DNA of 64,000 bases from an uncultured Clostridia bacterium (GCA_947169745.1 CAMVQZ010000001.1:62001-126000); one strand, 5' to 3'; positions 45,718 through 53,689 are shown, numbered from the stretch's first letter. Numbers and translations: made by a program. Notes: generated by a model not told the origin, from the sequence alone.

Positions 45718-45746
45718 ATTATAATTTAATTAATCTGAAATGTCAA
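45718..45746 (-). promoter_or_regulatory. Perfect consensus promoter of the HD-patB-GNAT-Ro operon
   Basis: On the minus strand TTGACA (45741-45746), a 17-bp spacer and TATAAT (45718-45723). It leaves a leader of about 180 nt before the first gene. Confidence 0.85.
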
Positions 45747-45749
45747 CCA

Positions 45750-46175
45750 CCACTCCCAGCACCCACCGGTGCGTGCTCGCACTGAGCAATTCGCGTTATC
45801 GCTCGTTTACACTCGCTCTGTCGTACGTATATAAACTACCGTGCCGCGGCGTCCGGCGCTCATCACCTCAGACAATGCTCCCAACCTCCGCCGCCGCAGC
45901 CCTCACAGGCTGCTATTCGCGGCTTGTTTACTTTGACTTCTGGCTTTTCAATCTTCTGACAGCAAGCGCCTGTTTATCCCAGAATTATTTTACACTAACC
46001 CCAGCGTCCAGTGTGACGCTGGACCCGTGTTCGCGTAATCGCTCGTTTGCACTCACTCTGTCGTGCGTACATATACTTTCGTCGCGCGGCATCCGGCGCT
46101 CGTTTTCTTAGCTAGTACTCATTCCTTCCGCCGCCGCACCCCTCACGGGCTGCTTATTGAGACTGGATTTTGTTA
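45750..46175. repeat. Largest copy of the dispersed GC-rich repeat family (R3, internally duplicated)
   Basis: This fills the gap between the operon promoter and queF. Two units follow each other. The first (45767-45990) has the A core (GGTGCGTGCTCGCACTGAGC onward), a GCGGCGTCCGGCGCTC module (B) and a CCCTCACAGGCTGCT...CTTCTGGC...CTGACAGC module (C). The second (about 46003-46175) repeats the GCTGG-flanked palindrome, a shortened A, then B and C. ORFs of 123 and 69 codons cross it but lack SD sites. Confidence 0.85.
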
Positions 46176-46181
46176 TCTTTC

Positions 46182-46673
46182 TTATCTGTTATTAATTGTT
46201 TCGGGATACATATCATGTTCTGAAAGTCTTTTCCATGCCAGATCCTCATATCTGGATCCTGGACGTCCGTAATTACAGTAAGGATCAATTGATAAACCAC
46301 CTCTTGGGAGAAATTTACCCCAAACTTCAATATATTTCGGATCCATGAGTTTGATCAGATCTTTCATTATAATATTTACACAGTCCTCGTGAAATGCTCC
46401 GTGCTGCCGAAAACTGAAAAGATAAAGCTTGAGGGATTTGCTTTCAACCATAAGCTTATCGGGAATATAGGAGATATAAACAGACGCAAAATCCGGCTGT
46501 CCTGTTATGGGACAAAGGCTTGTAAATTCTGGACAATTGAATTTTACAAAATAATCATTCTCCGGGTGTTTATTTTGAAATGTTTCTAATACCTCAGGCG
46601 AATACTCAGAATTATATACAGTTGATTTGCTTCCCAGCAATGTCAGATTTTCTGTTTCCTTTTCTCTCATCAT
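46182..46673 (-). CDS. queF: NADPH-dependent 7-cyano-7-deazaguanine reductase (preQ1 synthase)
   Basis: A 163-residue tunnelling-fold enzyme that reduces the nitrile preQ0 to the amine preQ1, the last free-base step of queuosine precursor synthesis. It has the active-site Cys in [13 protein letters not shown] and the substrate-specific [20 protein letters not shown] segment, in the short unimodular form. Its ATG overlaps the queC stop by 4 bp. It is the last gene of the operon. Confidence 0.95.
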   Translation of the reverse strand: MMREKETENLTLLGSKSTVYNSEYSPEVLETFQNKHPENDYFVKFNCPEFTSLCPITGQPDFASVYISYIPDKLMVESKSLKLYLFSFRQHGAFHEDCVNIIMKDLIKLMDPKYIEVWGKFLPRGGLSIDPYCNYGRPGSRYEDLAWKRLSEHDMYPETINNR

Positions 46674-47362
46674 TTTTTCTCAGCCTCCATCAATGGATCC
46701 TCAATACCGTTTGCTTTGAATGCAGCTATCCTGTCGCGGCAGGTACCGCATACTCCACAAGGAACATCTGATCCATTGTAACAACTCCAGGTCAGCTCGT
46801 ATGGAACATTTAACTCCAGACCGATCCTGACCACCTCAGACTTAGACTTATTTACAAACGGCGCAATTACCTTGAGGTGATTACCGCTGCCAAGGTAAAT
46901 TGCTTTTGATATGCTTTCGTTGAATTCTTCGCTGCAGTCCGGGTATGCGTTTCCAGCAGCATCATCACTATGAGCGCCATAGTATATTTCTTCGCATCCA
47001 CAAGACAAAGCGATACTTGCTGCACTTGAAAGAAACAATCCGTTTCTGAAAGGAACATATGTTGAAACAGGCTCCCCTCCTGTTTTTTTCAGCTGCTCCT
47101 CATAGCTTTCATCCGGTATGTCAGCGGCAGACCCCTTTAGCAAAGAACAATCAGAGCCTTCAAAAATCAGTGACAGATCAATTGTTTTATGCATGACATT
47201 ATAGTATCCGGCAATCCTGTCAGCAGACTCTATTTCCCTGATATGCTTCTGACCATATGAAACAGTCAGAGCCAGAACCTGATCTGCACCATATTTATCT
47301 ATGGCTATCGCAAGACAGGTCGTACTGTCTACACCTCCGCTGAACAAAACAAGAGCCTTCAT
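46670..47362 (-). CDS. queC: 7-cyano-7-deazaguanine synthase
   Basis: A 230-residue ATP-dependent enzyme converting 7-carboxy-7-deazaguanine to preQ0. It has the PP-loop [13 protein letters not shown] and a zinc site of four Cys in the C-terminal [15 protein letters not shown] region. ATG 47362 with AGGAGG 8 bp upstream is chosen; the in-frame extension to 47392 overlaps folE. Confidence 0.95.
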   Translation of the reverse strand: MKALVLFSGGVDSTTCLAIAIDKYGADQVLALTVSYGQKHIREIESADRIAGYYNVMHKTIDLSLIFEGSDCSLLKGSAADIPDESYEEQLKKTGGEPVSTYVPFRNGLFLSSAASIALSCGCEEIYYGAHSDDAAGNAYPDCSEEFNESISKAIYLGSGNHLKVIAPFVNKSKSEVVRIGLELNVPYELTWSCYNGSDVPCGVCGTCRDRIAAFKANGIEDPLMEAEKK

Positions 47363-47375
47363 TATGTGTCCCTCC

Positions 47376-47948
47376 TTAATCAAAACGAACAATGTCCTTC
47401 AGATCTTTGTCGTTCTTAAAAACACCCCTGTACGTTGAAGTAACGGTCTTAGAGGAAGCGTTTTTTATTCCTCTCGCGGTCATACAGCTATGACTGCCGC
47501 ATATCATTACAGCAACATCCGGAGTGTCAGCTGCCTCAGAAATAATATCTGCAATATCATTCCCCAACTTCTCCTGAAGCTGAAGCCGCTTTGCTGCCAT
47601 ATCACAGATCCTTGCAATCTTACTCAGTCCCAGTACTTTTTTATTAGGGATATATGCGACATTGACCTTCATATCATACATCAGAGCAAGATGATGCTCA
47701 CAATAGCTGAATACAGTAATATCCTTCATAACAACAATATTATCATTATCATCTGAAGTGACAGAAAAGGTTTTCCCAAACATCTGAGCGATATCATGAT
47801 TAGAATATGCTGATCCCTCAAGTACTTCAGAAAGCATATTTGCGACCCTTCCAGGAGTTTCACGAAGTCCTTCTCTATCCGGATCCTCTCCTATCGCTTC
47901 AAGAAGTCCTCTGATATGATATTCGATTGCTTTCAGATCCATATTCAT
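47376..47948 (-). CDS. folE: GTP cyclohydrolase I
   Basis: A 190-residue zinc enzyme that makes 7,8-dihydroneopterin triphosphate from GTP, the entry step for queuosine and folate. EGLRETPGRVANML, FSYCEHHLALMYD and the SHSCMTARGI motif supply zinc and substrate contacts. Embedding in the que operon indicates a dedicated supply for preQ1. Its ATG overlaps the queE stop (ATGA) and has GAGAGG upstream. Confidence 0.96.
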   Translation of the reverse strand: MNMDLKAIEYHIRGLLEAIGEDPDREGLRETPGRVANMLSEVLEGSAYSNHDIAQMFGKTFSVTSDDNDNIVVMKDITVFSYCEHHLALMYDMKVNVAYIPNKKVLGLSKIARICDMAAKRLQLQEKLGNDIADIISEAADTPDVAVMICGSHSCMTARGIKNASSKTVTSTYRGVFKNDKDLKDIVRFD

Positions 47949-48601
47949 ACACCTCTCTTCTCAGGATCCCATATAAATTTATGAAGCTGCAGCTGAAGCC
48001 TTACATCAGACAATTTATTATCGATCATAAAATTCACTATTTCGACCGGTTCGATTTTTCCGAATACAGGGCTGAAATACACATTGCATTGATCACAGAG
48101 ATAATATTCATTTATTACCTCGACGGCACGCAAAAGATCCTCATTACTGCCTGCAACAAATTTCACCGTATCCTTTTTAGTCAGATATCTGAAATTATCA
48201 GGATACATTTTTTCCTCCATACCGCTTGATGGAAGCTTGTAATCAATGGTGAATACCGGTCTGGATTTATATTCATTGTTATCAACAGGAATGCTTCCGT
48301 TAGTTTCTATCTCAACCCGCAGTCCTTTTTCCATAAGCATATCCACAAGTATATTAAGATGCCTTTGAAGCAACGGCTCACCACCGGTCAGGGTAACATT
48401 TTTCACTCCGGAATGGATCACCCATTCCGTAAGTTCCTCAGCTGTCATATATTCAGCAGGTGAATCAGATGAATTTGCCCACTTTGTATCGCAATAGGAG
48501 CAATCAAGATTACAAAGTCTGAAACGGATAAAAGCTGCAAGCTCTCCTGCCCTTGTACCTTCACCGTTAATACTAATAAAATGCTCTGCCACAGGAAACA
48601 C
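47945..48601 (-). CDS. queE: 7-carboxy-7-deazaguanine synthase (radical SAM)
   Basis: A 218-residue radical SAM enzyme that contracts 6-carboxytetrahydropterin to CDG. The cluster motif is C-x3-C-x2-C in RLCNLDCSYCDTKW, and TLTGGEPLLQ is the SAM GGE motif. The start is GTG at 48601, overlapping the last base of the queD TAG, with GAGGAGG upstream in queD. Confidence 0.94.
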   Translation of the reverse strand: MFPVAEHFISINGEGTRAGELAAFIRFRLCNLDCSYCDTKWANSSDSPAEYMTAEELTEWVIHSGVKNVTLTGGEPLLQRHLNILVDMLMEKGLRVEIETNGSIPVDNNEYKSRPVFTIDYKLPSSGMEEKMYPDNFRYLTKKDTVKFVAGSNEDLLRAVEVINEYYLCDQCNVYFSPVFGKIEPVEIVNFMIDNKLSDVRLQLQLHKFIWDPEKRGV

Positions 48602-49029
48602 TACAGATCATCCTCCTCATATACAGCACAATTATCCGGCGTCTCATAAACAGTTACGGAGCGGACAGGAAGAGCTGTATCTCTGAGCTTAATAAAGATA
48701 ATACGGGCAAAATTCTCAGCAGTGGGACGTACATCTAATTCTACCAGTTTGAAGTTTTCATCCTTAAGAGCAAGAATCGTACTATCCTTAAGGGATCCTT
48801 TTTCATATATCAACGAATGGTCAAATCCAGCTGCTATTTCTCTTAGTACACCTTTAATATCACCGAAATCGACAAGCATTCCCCTCTGGCTGCCTGAATT
48901 TCTTAAGTCCTTTCCACAGAATACAGCCTCAACGACCCATCTGTGTCCGTGGATATTGGCGCATTTTCCTTCATAGCCCGAAAGGAAATGTGCACTGTCA
49001 AATGATGCCGAACACTTTAAACTATACAT
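48601..49029 (-). CDS. queD: 6-carboxy-5,6,7,8-tetrahydropterin synthase
   Basis: A 142-residue tunnelling-fold enzyme that acts on dihydroneopterin triphosphate. The zinc histidines are in FDSAHFL and NIHGHRW, the catalytic Asp-His in GFDHSL, and the pterin-binding Glu in VYETPDN. Several in-frame starts are close together (TTG 49041, GTG 49038, ATG 49035, ATG 49029). I choose 49029 because GGTGAT lies just upstream, but the SD is weak. The gene begins right after the riboswitch terminator and heads the operon. Confidence 0.93.
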   Translation of the reverse strand: MYSLKCSASFDSAHFLSGYEGKCANIHGHRWVVEAVFCGKDLRNSGSQRGMLVDFGDIKGVLREIAAGFDHSLIYEKGSLKDSTILALKDENFKLVELDVRPTAENFARIIFIKLRDTALPVRSVTVYETPDNCAVYEEDDL

Positions 49030-49042
49030 TATCATCACCAAA

Positions 49043-49070
49043 CAAAAAACGCCTACAAATACGCAGGCGC
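49043..49070 (-). terminator. Terminator of the preQ1-riboswitch leader
   Basis: On the minus strand CGCCTGCG and TGTAGGCG pair around TATT, followed by TTTTTTG, 14-20 bp before queD. It is the expression platform of the upstream aptamer. Confidence 0.8.
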
Positions 49071-49102
49071 AAAATTTTAGAATGATCTTTCAGATCACAT
49101 TG

Positions 49103-49146
49103 CCCTGGTTTTGTTTTACGACAGGATGGCGCAAACGAACTGTCGT
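49103..49146 (-). promoter_or_regulatory. Probable preQ1-I riboswitch
   Basis: On the minus strand ACGACAG and CTGTCGT form a stem around the loop TTCGTTTGCGCCATC, followed by the A-rich tail AAAACAAAACCAGGG. Loop GTTT can pair with tail AAAC, giving the H-type pseudoknot. The order stem, UUC-loop, C-rich loop end, A-rich tail matches the small preQ1-I class. It sits before a terminator at the head of the complete preQ1 operon, which strongly supports the call. The stem is longer than the usual five pairs. Confidence 0.6.
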
Positions 49147-49164
49147 ATTCTTTTTTATCGGTTA

Positions 49165-49201
49165 TAATAAGATCGGCAGCCGCTTTCGCCTGCTGCCGAT
49201 C
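49165..49201 (-). terminator. Terminator downstream of the tRNA-Ser pair
   Basis: GATCGGCAG (49171-49179) pairs perfectly with CTGCCGATC (49193-49201). The minus-strand continuation is TTATTATAA. Incomplete termination could feed the que leader, for which no clear separate promoter was found. Confidence 0.75.
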
Positions 49202-49205
49202 CTGG

Positions 49206-49292
49206 CGGAGGACAAGGGATTCGAACCCTCGCGCCGGTTCCCCGACCTACTCCCTTAGCAGGGGAGCCCCTTCACCACTTGGGTAATCCTCC
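49206..49292 (-). tRNA. tRNA-Ser (anticodon GCT)
   Basis: An 87-nt class II tRNA on the minus strand. The acceptor GGAGGAT/GTCCTCC has G discriminator, the anticodon loop CTGCTAA carries GCT, a long variable arm is present, and the T-loop is TTCGAAT. Confidence 0.96.
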
Positions 49293-49304
49293 ATCCGGTG
49301 AATA

Positions 49305-49339
49305 ATAATAAATATCCCGATACCCGAAGATATCGGGAT
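49305..49339 (-). terminator. Hairpin between the two tRNA-Ser genes
   Basis: ATCCCGATA pairs perfectly with TATCGGGAT, followed on the minus strand by ATTTATTATT. It is either a terminator or a processing hairpin. Confidence 0.6.
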
Positions 49340-49348
49340 ACTATATGA

Positions 49349-49434
49349 CGGAGAGGATGGGATTCGAACCCATGTGTCCTTGCGGACAAACGGTTTTCAA
49401 GACCGCCTCGTTATGACCACTTCGATACCTCTCC
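49349..49434 (-). tRNA. tRNA-Ser (anticodon TGA)
   Basis: An 86-nt class II tRNA on the minus strand. Acceptor GGAGAGG pairs with CCTCTCC with G discriminator, the anticodon loop CTTGAAA carries TGA, a long variable arm (TTTGTCCGCAAGGACA) is present, and the T-loop is TTCGAAT. Confidence 0.96.
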
Positions 49435-49466
49435 ATGTTTCGCAGGTAACTCCCTGCGACTTATAT

Positions 49467-49495
49467 ATAATATCATAATTAAAACATAATGTCAA
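49467..49495 (-). promoter_or_regulatory. Promoter of the tRNA-Ser pair
   Basis: On the minus strand TTGACA (49490-49495), a 17-bp spacer and TATTAT (49467-49472), the same hexamers and spacing as the tRNA-Thr/Tyr promoter. A CGCAGG/CCTGCG hairpin lies in the short leader. Confidence 0.8.
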
Positions 49496-49504
49496 GTATA
49501 TTTT

Positions 49505-49745
49505 TATAAAAAATCAGAAATCAGAAACGCAAAGCGTAAAGTCGCACAATTGCTCCTTTCATTCGCTCGTTTATATTTGTTGATACTCTCGTGGCGCGTC
49601 ATCCGGCGTCGCTGCGCCTCAGAAAATACTAGTACCATATTCATCCGTCCTCGCAGGTTGATATTCGCAACAGATTTTATTCTGACTTCCGGCATTTCAC
49701 TCTCCTGGCAGCATGCGCATGCTATGCGTTATCTGATTTGGTTCT
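49505..49745. repeat. Copy of the dispersed GC-rich repeat family (R4, diverged)
   Basis: From 49545 the order is a shortened A core (CACAATTGCTC...TTCGCTCGTTTA), module B (GGCGCGTCATCCGGCG) and module C (TATTCGCAACAG...TTCTGACTTCCGGCATTTCAC...GGCAGCATGCGC). It occupies the gap between the tRNA-Ser promoter and the Cmk-like gene. Confidence 0.75.
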
Positions 49746-49772
49746 CATAGACTGACAGTATAATCAGCTATA

Positions 49773-50393
49773 TCATAAAGATGAAATAATATCTGCATAA
49801 CTGCTGATAAGACTGACCGCCGTCTTTTTATCATACTGAGCTGAGTTTATACACAGATCATAATTTAATGCGCTATCCCAGTCTTTCCCTGTGTAGTACT
49901 TGAAATACTCTCTTCTATGTCTGTTGATGTCATTGATAGTTTTTTCTGCCTCTGATTCTGAAATAGACAGTTTTTCCATAACGTTCCTGATACAATAATC
50001 CTTCGGCGCCCAGATAAAAACTTTGATAAGCTTATGACCGGTATCTTTAAGGGTATAGTTGGCACATCTGCCGATTACAACACAATCCCCTCTCGATGCA
50101 AGATCCTTTATGACTGTTGATTGATATTTAAAAATATTTTCCCTGGAACTGAATTTTCTTGTCTCAGGCGGTATCAGTTTTTTTCCCATAGCAGCGACTC
50201 TGTCAATAAATTTAGGTTTTACAAACTCATCGTTTTCTGAAAAAATCTTAGGATCAACGCCACTCTTATCCGAGGCAAGATATATAATGTTTCTGTCATA
50301 ATATGGAACGCCTCTGAATTCAGCAAGTTCCTTACCTATTGTCCTTCCGCCGCTTCCATAGCTTCTTGCAATTGTGATTATTGTATTGCTCAT
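49773..50393 (-). CDS. Cytidylate kinase-like family protein
   Basis: A 206-residue P-loop protein of the cytidylate-kinase-like group. It has IITIARSYGSGGRTIGKELAE (Walker A variant GSGGRTIG), YDRNIIYLAS and VVIGRCANYTL. It is shorter than true Cmk and lacks its NMP-binding signature, so the substrate is unknown; such paralogs are common in Clostridia. ATG 50393 is chosen because the N-terminus then begins at the family strand. The SD (GGCGGGTG) is moderate. Confidence 0.82.
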   Translation of the reverse strand: MSNTIITIARSYGSGGRTIGKELAEFRGVPYYDRNIIYLASDKSGVDPKIFSENDEFVKPKFIDRVAAMGKKLIPPETRKFSSRENIFKYQSTVIKDLASRGDCVVIGRCANYTLKDTGHKLIKVFIWAPKDYCIRNVMEKLSISESEAEKTINDINRHRREYFKYYTGKDWDSALNYDLCINSAQYDKKTAVSLISSYADIISSL

Positions 50394-50500
50394 TTTTAAC
50401 ACCCGCCATCAAATAAAAAACTGGATATTCTTTCCTACCTACTTAATATTCTACAAGGAAAACTAACAAAGGTCAACATTTTCGACAAAAATTTATTTTG

Positions 50501-50528
50501 TAGACATTATTATTATATATTCTATACA
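50501..50528 (+). promoter_or_regulatory. Probable promoter of the lipoprotein gene
   Basis: TAGACA (50501-50506), a 16-bp spacer and TATACA (50523-50528), about 100 bp before the start. Confidence 0.45.
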
Positions 50529-50629
50529 ATTCGCATCTGTAAAATATATGTATAAATACTTCCGCATTGATAATAATAATATCATAATAATTATTCGGAG
50601 ATAATTCCGGAAAAAAGGAGTTTTTTACC

Positions 50630-51049
50630 ATGAAATATATTATCAGCCTATTCTTTGCTCTGACTTTGTGCCTCGGACTTACTGCCTGCAAGACAAATAC
50701 AAATGATCAGGCAAACACCTCTGCAACTTCAAGCAGTTCAGATACAAAAAATGATATTGCAAAAACTCGTACAGATGAAGCTGCAGATGGAAAAGTTACA
50801 GACAAAAACGGTATTATCGGTGACGGCGATAATGAAGGAAATGCTGTTTCAGAGATCGTTGATGATGCTGTAAGCGGAGCTGAAAGCATTGCGGATAATG
50901 CAGCCGAAGGTCTTGGAAGTACAGCCGAAGATATTAATGAAGGAGTACAAAGCACTGTAAGTGATGTCCGGAGCAAAACGGAAAGCACCGTCGAAGATCT
51001 GAGAAACAGCGCTGATGAATCAAGTGAATTGGACAGTAAAACCGAATAA
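50630..51049 (+). CDS. Small secreted lipoprotein, acidic repetitive
   Basis: A 139-residue protein with a lipoprotein signal peptide (KYIISLFFALTLCLGLTAC; lipobox LTAC, Cys20 lipidated) exported to the outer membrane face. The mature part is acidic, Ser/Asp/Glu/Ala-rich and probably helical, with loose 11-residue periodicity (AVSGAESIADNAAEGLGSTAED). No enzymatic domain is seen. AAGGAG lies 10 bp upstream and its own terminator follows. Confidence 0.8.
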   Translation: MKYIISLFFALTLCLGLTACKTNTNDQANTSATSSSSDTKNDIAKTRTDEAADGKVTDKNGIIGDGDNEGNAVSEIVDDAVSGAESIADNAAEGLGSTAEDINEGVQSTVSDVRSKTESTVEDLRNSADESSELDSKTE

Positions 51050-51056
51050 ATAATTG

Positions 51057-51122
51057 AGTGCCGCTCTGATAAAGCTAATTACATTTATTTGTAATTGTTG
51101 CTATATCAAAGCGGCACTTTTT
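51057..51122 (+). terminator. Terminator of the lipoprotein gene
   Basis: AGTGCCGCT (51057-51065) pairs with AGCGGCACT (51110-51118), with an inner AATTACA/TGTAATT hairpin, followed by TTTTTA. Confidence 0.8.
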
Positions 51123-51220
51123 ATCAGCAGGTATTATTTCTTCTTAGATGTCATAGCATTAATTATCCGATTTCCAGATAACTACGAAAATAATAATGAC
51201 CCGATCCGAAAGGAGAAATA

Positions 51221-52048
51221 ATGCTTACTGTTCTGAATGTCGAGAAACAAACCAGTAAAAACCTGAAAAACAAAATTTCATCCCTGATAATAAGAGATAA
51301 AATTGACGGTGAAATTAAGGATGCGGCTGGAATTTCCGTATTATACATCAACTATTGTCTTAGACGGGGAAACATAAACTTTGAAAAGATTTATAATGAA
51401 TGTATCGGGAGAACAAAAACCATACTCTGCAGTGAGGACCTTAATCTTTTTAATACCAGGTTCAAAAGATTCAATGACAACAGCTTTAAAATAAAAATGA
51501 TGGAAAACTATATACGTTGTATACTTGACAAAGCCGATCCGGATCCTGCAGGTACAATAATAACATACTACGATAAAAAAGCTGAGCATCCGGGTTTTAT
51601 TACAGATTTGCTGAAATACACTTCAAATCTTAATATCCTGACAGAAATGCCAAAATTTTATGAAAATGAGGCTGCGAGGATTAACAATGAATATGGAGTC
51701 AATATCTCTGTATACGACTGTAAGGAAAGCATATCGCTGAAGGGTATTGTAGTATCTCCGGATGAGATAAATATTCCCCTGAGAACCACGGGGATGACAG
51801 TAGTTTTTACAACAGAAGAGCCGAAAGCAACCGTGCCGGGAACTGTAATCACTGATTACAAGTTTATCTTTCCTGACGAGTATAAAGAGCTTATCGATGA
51901 AAAAACGGATAAGACATATTTTCTTTCTGCTCTGTATAGCATTTACGGAATAGAAAAACTGGGTGATATTATCCCATTTTGCTGTAAAAATAAGTATGAA
52001 AGCTACACAGAGGATCATCTTATCAAGTGCATACTTGCATCAGTTTGA
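51221..52048 (+). CDS. Hypothetical protein, 275 residues
   Basis: I do not recognise this protein. AAAGGAG precedes the ATG and codon use resembles the neighbours, so it is a real gene. No signal peptide or membrane helix is visible. The C-terminal half has alternating strand-like segments (GIVVSPDEINIPLRTTGMTVVFTTEEP, GTVITDYKFIFPDEYKELI) and ends KNKYESYTEDHLIKCILASV. It is monocistronic between the lipoprotein terminator and the convergent rluD gene. Confidence 0.7.
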   Translation: MLTVLNVEKQTSKNLKNKISSLIIRDKIDGEIKDAAGISVLYINYCLRRGNINFEKIYNECIGRTKTILCSEDLNLFNTRFKRFNDNSFKIKMMENYIRCILDKADPDPAGTIITYYDKKAEHPGFITDLLKYTSNLNILTEMPKFYENEAARINNEYGVNISVYDCKESISLKGIVVSPDEINIPLRTTGMTVVFTTEEPKATVPGTVITDYKFIFPDEYKELIDEKTDKTYFLSALYSIYGIEKLGDIIPFCCKNKYESYTEDHLIKCILASV

Positions 52049-52082
52049 AAAAACGCTGACAGGTTCAAAAGCTGTCAGCGTT
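52046..52082 (-). terminator. Terminator of rluD (minus strand)
   Basis: AACGCTGACAG (52052-52062) pairs perfectly with CTGTCAGCGTT (52072-52082). The minus-strand continuation is TTTTC, with the stem's own TT. It probably serves the convergent hypothetical gene as well. Confidence 0.75.
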
Positions 52083-52102
52083 AAAAACGGATTTTTCAGT
52101 AT

Positions 52103-53023
52103 TTATGTATTTTTGATCTTATTTAAAAAATCAGTAAAGTATTCAGGCAGATCTGATGAAAGAGTGATGGTCTCCCCTGATCTGGGATGTGTGAAAGAAA
52201 TAAAATATGCATGAAGGCACTGCCCGCAAAGGGATTTAATAACTTTTTTAGGCCCATAAACAGCATCTCCTGCAACCGGATGACCTATATGAGACATATG
52301 TACTCTTATCTGATGAGTTCTTCCTGTTTCAAGCTTTAGTTCCAGATGCGTAAATCCGTTATATCTTCCTAAAACCTTGTAATGAGTAACAGCATTTTTT
52401 GAATTTTTATAGATCACTGTCATTTTTTTTCTGTCTACCGGGTGCCGTCCGATAGGAGCATCTATTGTTCCTTCATCATCCTTTATGTTCCCATAAACTA
52501 CAGCCTGATATTTTCTTGTAAAGCTGTGAGCTTTTATCTGCTCGGCAAGAAGCCTGTGGGAATTATCATTTTTTGCAACAATAAGAAGTCCGCTCGTATC
52601 CTTGTCTATTCTGTGAACTATACCAGGTCTCAGAACACCATTTATCCCTGAAAGGCTGTCCCCACAATGAAAAAGAACAGCATTTACAAGAGTCCCGTTA
52701 TAGTTTCCTGCAGCAGGATGGACAACCATCCCCTTTGGTTTATCAACCACTAAAAGATCCTCATCTTCATATAATATGCTCAGAGGAATATCCTCAGGAG
52801 CAGCTTCCAGAGCAACAGGATCAGGTACTGTCAGTATTACAACATCCCCGTTTTTTAGTTTATAATTCTTGGAAGGATTAATGCCGTTTACAGTACAGCA
52901 TCCGTTTTCTATCATTTTCTGAACAGACGACCGGGTCAGGCTTTCATCTTTATTTGCAAGGAATACATCAAGTCTTTTCCCCTCAGAAGAATCATCCGCT
53001 TTAAGTTCAAGCTTATTCATCAT
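52103..53023 (-). CDS. rluD: RluA/RluD-family 23S rRNA pseudouridine synthase
   Basis: A 306-residue enzyme with an N-terminal S4 RNA-binding domain (KRLDVFLANKDESLTRSSVQKMIENGCCTVNG) and a pseudouridine synthase domain with catalytic Asp in GIVHRIDKDTSGLLIVAK. It matches Bacillus YlyB, which sits next to lspA as here. The chosen ATG 53023 has AAGGAG 6 bp upstream and overlaps the lspA end by 11 bp. The longer ORF to 53101 is lspA sequence in another frame. Confidence 0.92.
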   Translation of the reverse strand: MMNKLELKADDSSEGKRLDVFLANKDESLTRSSVQKMIENGCCTVNGINPSKNYKLKNGDVVILTVPDPVALEAAPEDIPLSILYEDEDLLVVDKPKGMVVHPAAGNYNGTLVNAVLFHCGDSLSGINGVLRPGIVHRIDKDTSGLLIVAKNDNSHRLLAEQIKAHSFTRKYQAVVYGNIKDDEGTIDAPIGRHPVDRKKMTVIYKNSKNAVTHYKVLGRYNGFTHLELKLETGRTHQIRVHMSHIGHPVAGDAVYGPKKVIKSLCGQCLHAYFISFTHPRSGETITLSSDLPEYFTDFLNKIKNT

Positions 53024-53504
53024 CTGAGTCTCCTTCCGATACACGGGACTTTTCTTTTGATTCAGGCAAGAGAATAATGCTGAGAATAAATAATGCAGCA
53101 CCTATTGTTATGCAATAATCTGCAAAGTTACAGATTGGAGGGAAAAATGAAAAGGAAATATAATCTATTACAACTCCTCTGAATAATCTATCCCATAGAT
53201 TACCGATACCGCCACCGATAATCAGAATAATAGATGCAGTAAACAGCTTTCCGGAGAAACGTTTTGTAATCAGCAGAAAAAGAAAAACTGCAATCAGTGC
53301 AATTGTAATAACAGCAAAAATAAGTGTTGCATTCTGGAAGATTCCAAAAGCGGCACCTTTGTTTTCGGAATAAACAAAGGACAAAAGACCATCAATAATT
53401 GTAACTCTTCCATCAGGAGAGAGATTTGAATAAATAAAATATTTTATCACCTGATCTATAATAACGATCAAGGCGGATAATATAATCACGATGCCTAAAA
53501 CCAT
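53013..53504 (-). CDS. lspA: Lipoprotein signal peptidase (signal peptidase II)
   Basis: A 163-residue four-helix membrane aspartyl protease that removes signal peptides from prolipoproteins such as the one at 50.6 kb. It has ENKGAAFGIF, GGGIGNLWDRLFRGVVIDYISF with the first catalytic Asp, and FADYCITIGA with the second. ATG 53504 with GGAAAGGAA upstream is chosen; the in-frame reading to 53549 runs into the palindromic element. The C-terminus is acidic. Confidence 0.95.
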   Translation of the reverse strand: MVLGIVIILSALIVIIDQVIKYFIYSNLSPDGRVTIIDGLLSFVYSENKGAAFGIFQNATLIFAVITIALIAVFLFLLITKRFSGKLFTASIILIIGGGIGNLWDRLFRGVVIDYISFSFFPPICNFADYCITIGAALFILSIILLPESKEKSRVSEGDSDDE

Positions 53505-53527
53505 ATAATTTCCTTTCCGTTCATTTA

Positions 53528-53687
53528 ATACTAATATTCGACAGAACACTTTAATATCTTTGGCGTTAAATTCTGCATAACTTCGTTATCGTCCTTGCTT
53601 GGCGTCAGCCAAGCGGTGTCCTCTGCCTCGTTCTGCAAAATTTACCGCTCAAATCTCTAATTAAAGCATCTTATCGAATATTAGTAT
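53528..53687. repeat. 160-bp imperfect palindrome (MITE-like) between ileS and lspA
   Basis: The two ends are perfect 14-bp inverted repeats, ATACTAATATTCGA (53528-53541) and TCGAATATTAGTAT (53674-53687). Moving inward, CTTTAAT, TTTG-GCG, TAAATT and TGCA recur in mirror order, and the centre is GCTTGGC-GTCA-GCCAAGC. The whole forms a long interrupted hairpin. It contains no gene and ends 24 bp before the chosen lspA start. Confidence 0.85.
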
Positions 53688-53689
53688 AA

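Noticed and set aside
45740-46272. ORFs of 123 and 69 codons across repeat R3, the first sharing the peptide RCVLALSNSRYRSF with an ORF across R2
   Set aside because: The peptide likeness follows from the identical DNA core. There is no SD, composition is odd for a protein here, and other copies (R4, R5) do not keep the frame.
50473-50691. 72-codon minus-strand ORF over the lipoprotein promoter
   Set aside because: It overlaps the promoter, SD and start of a well-supported gene and has no SD.
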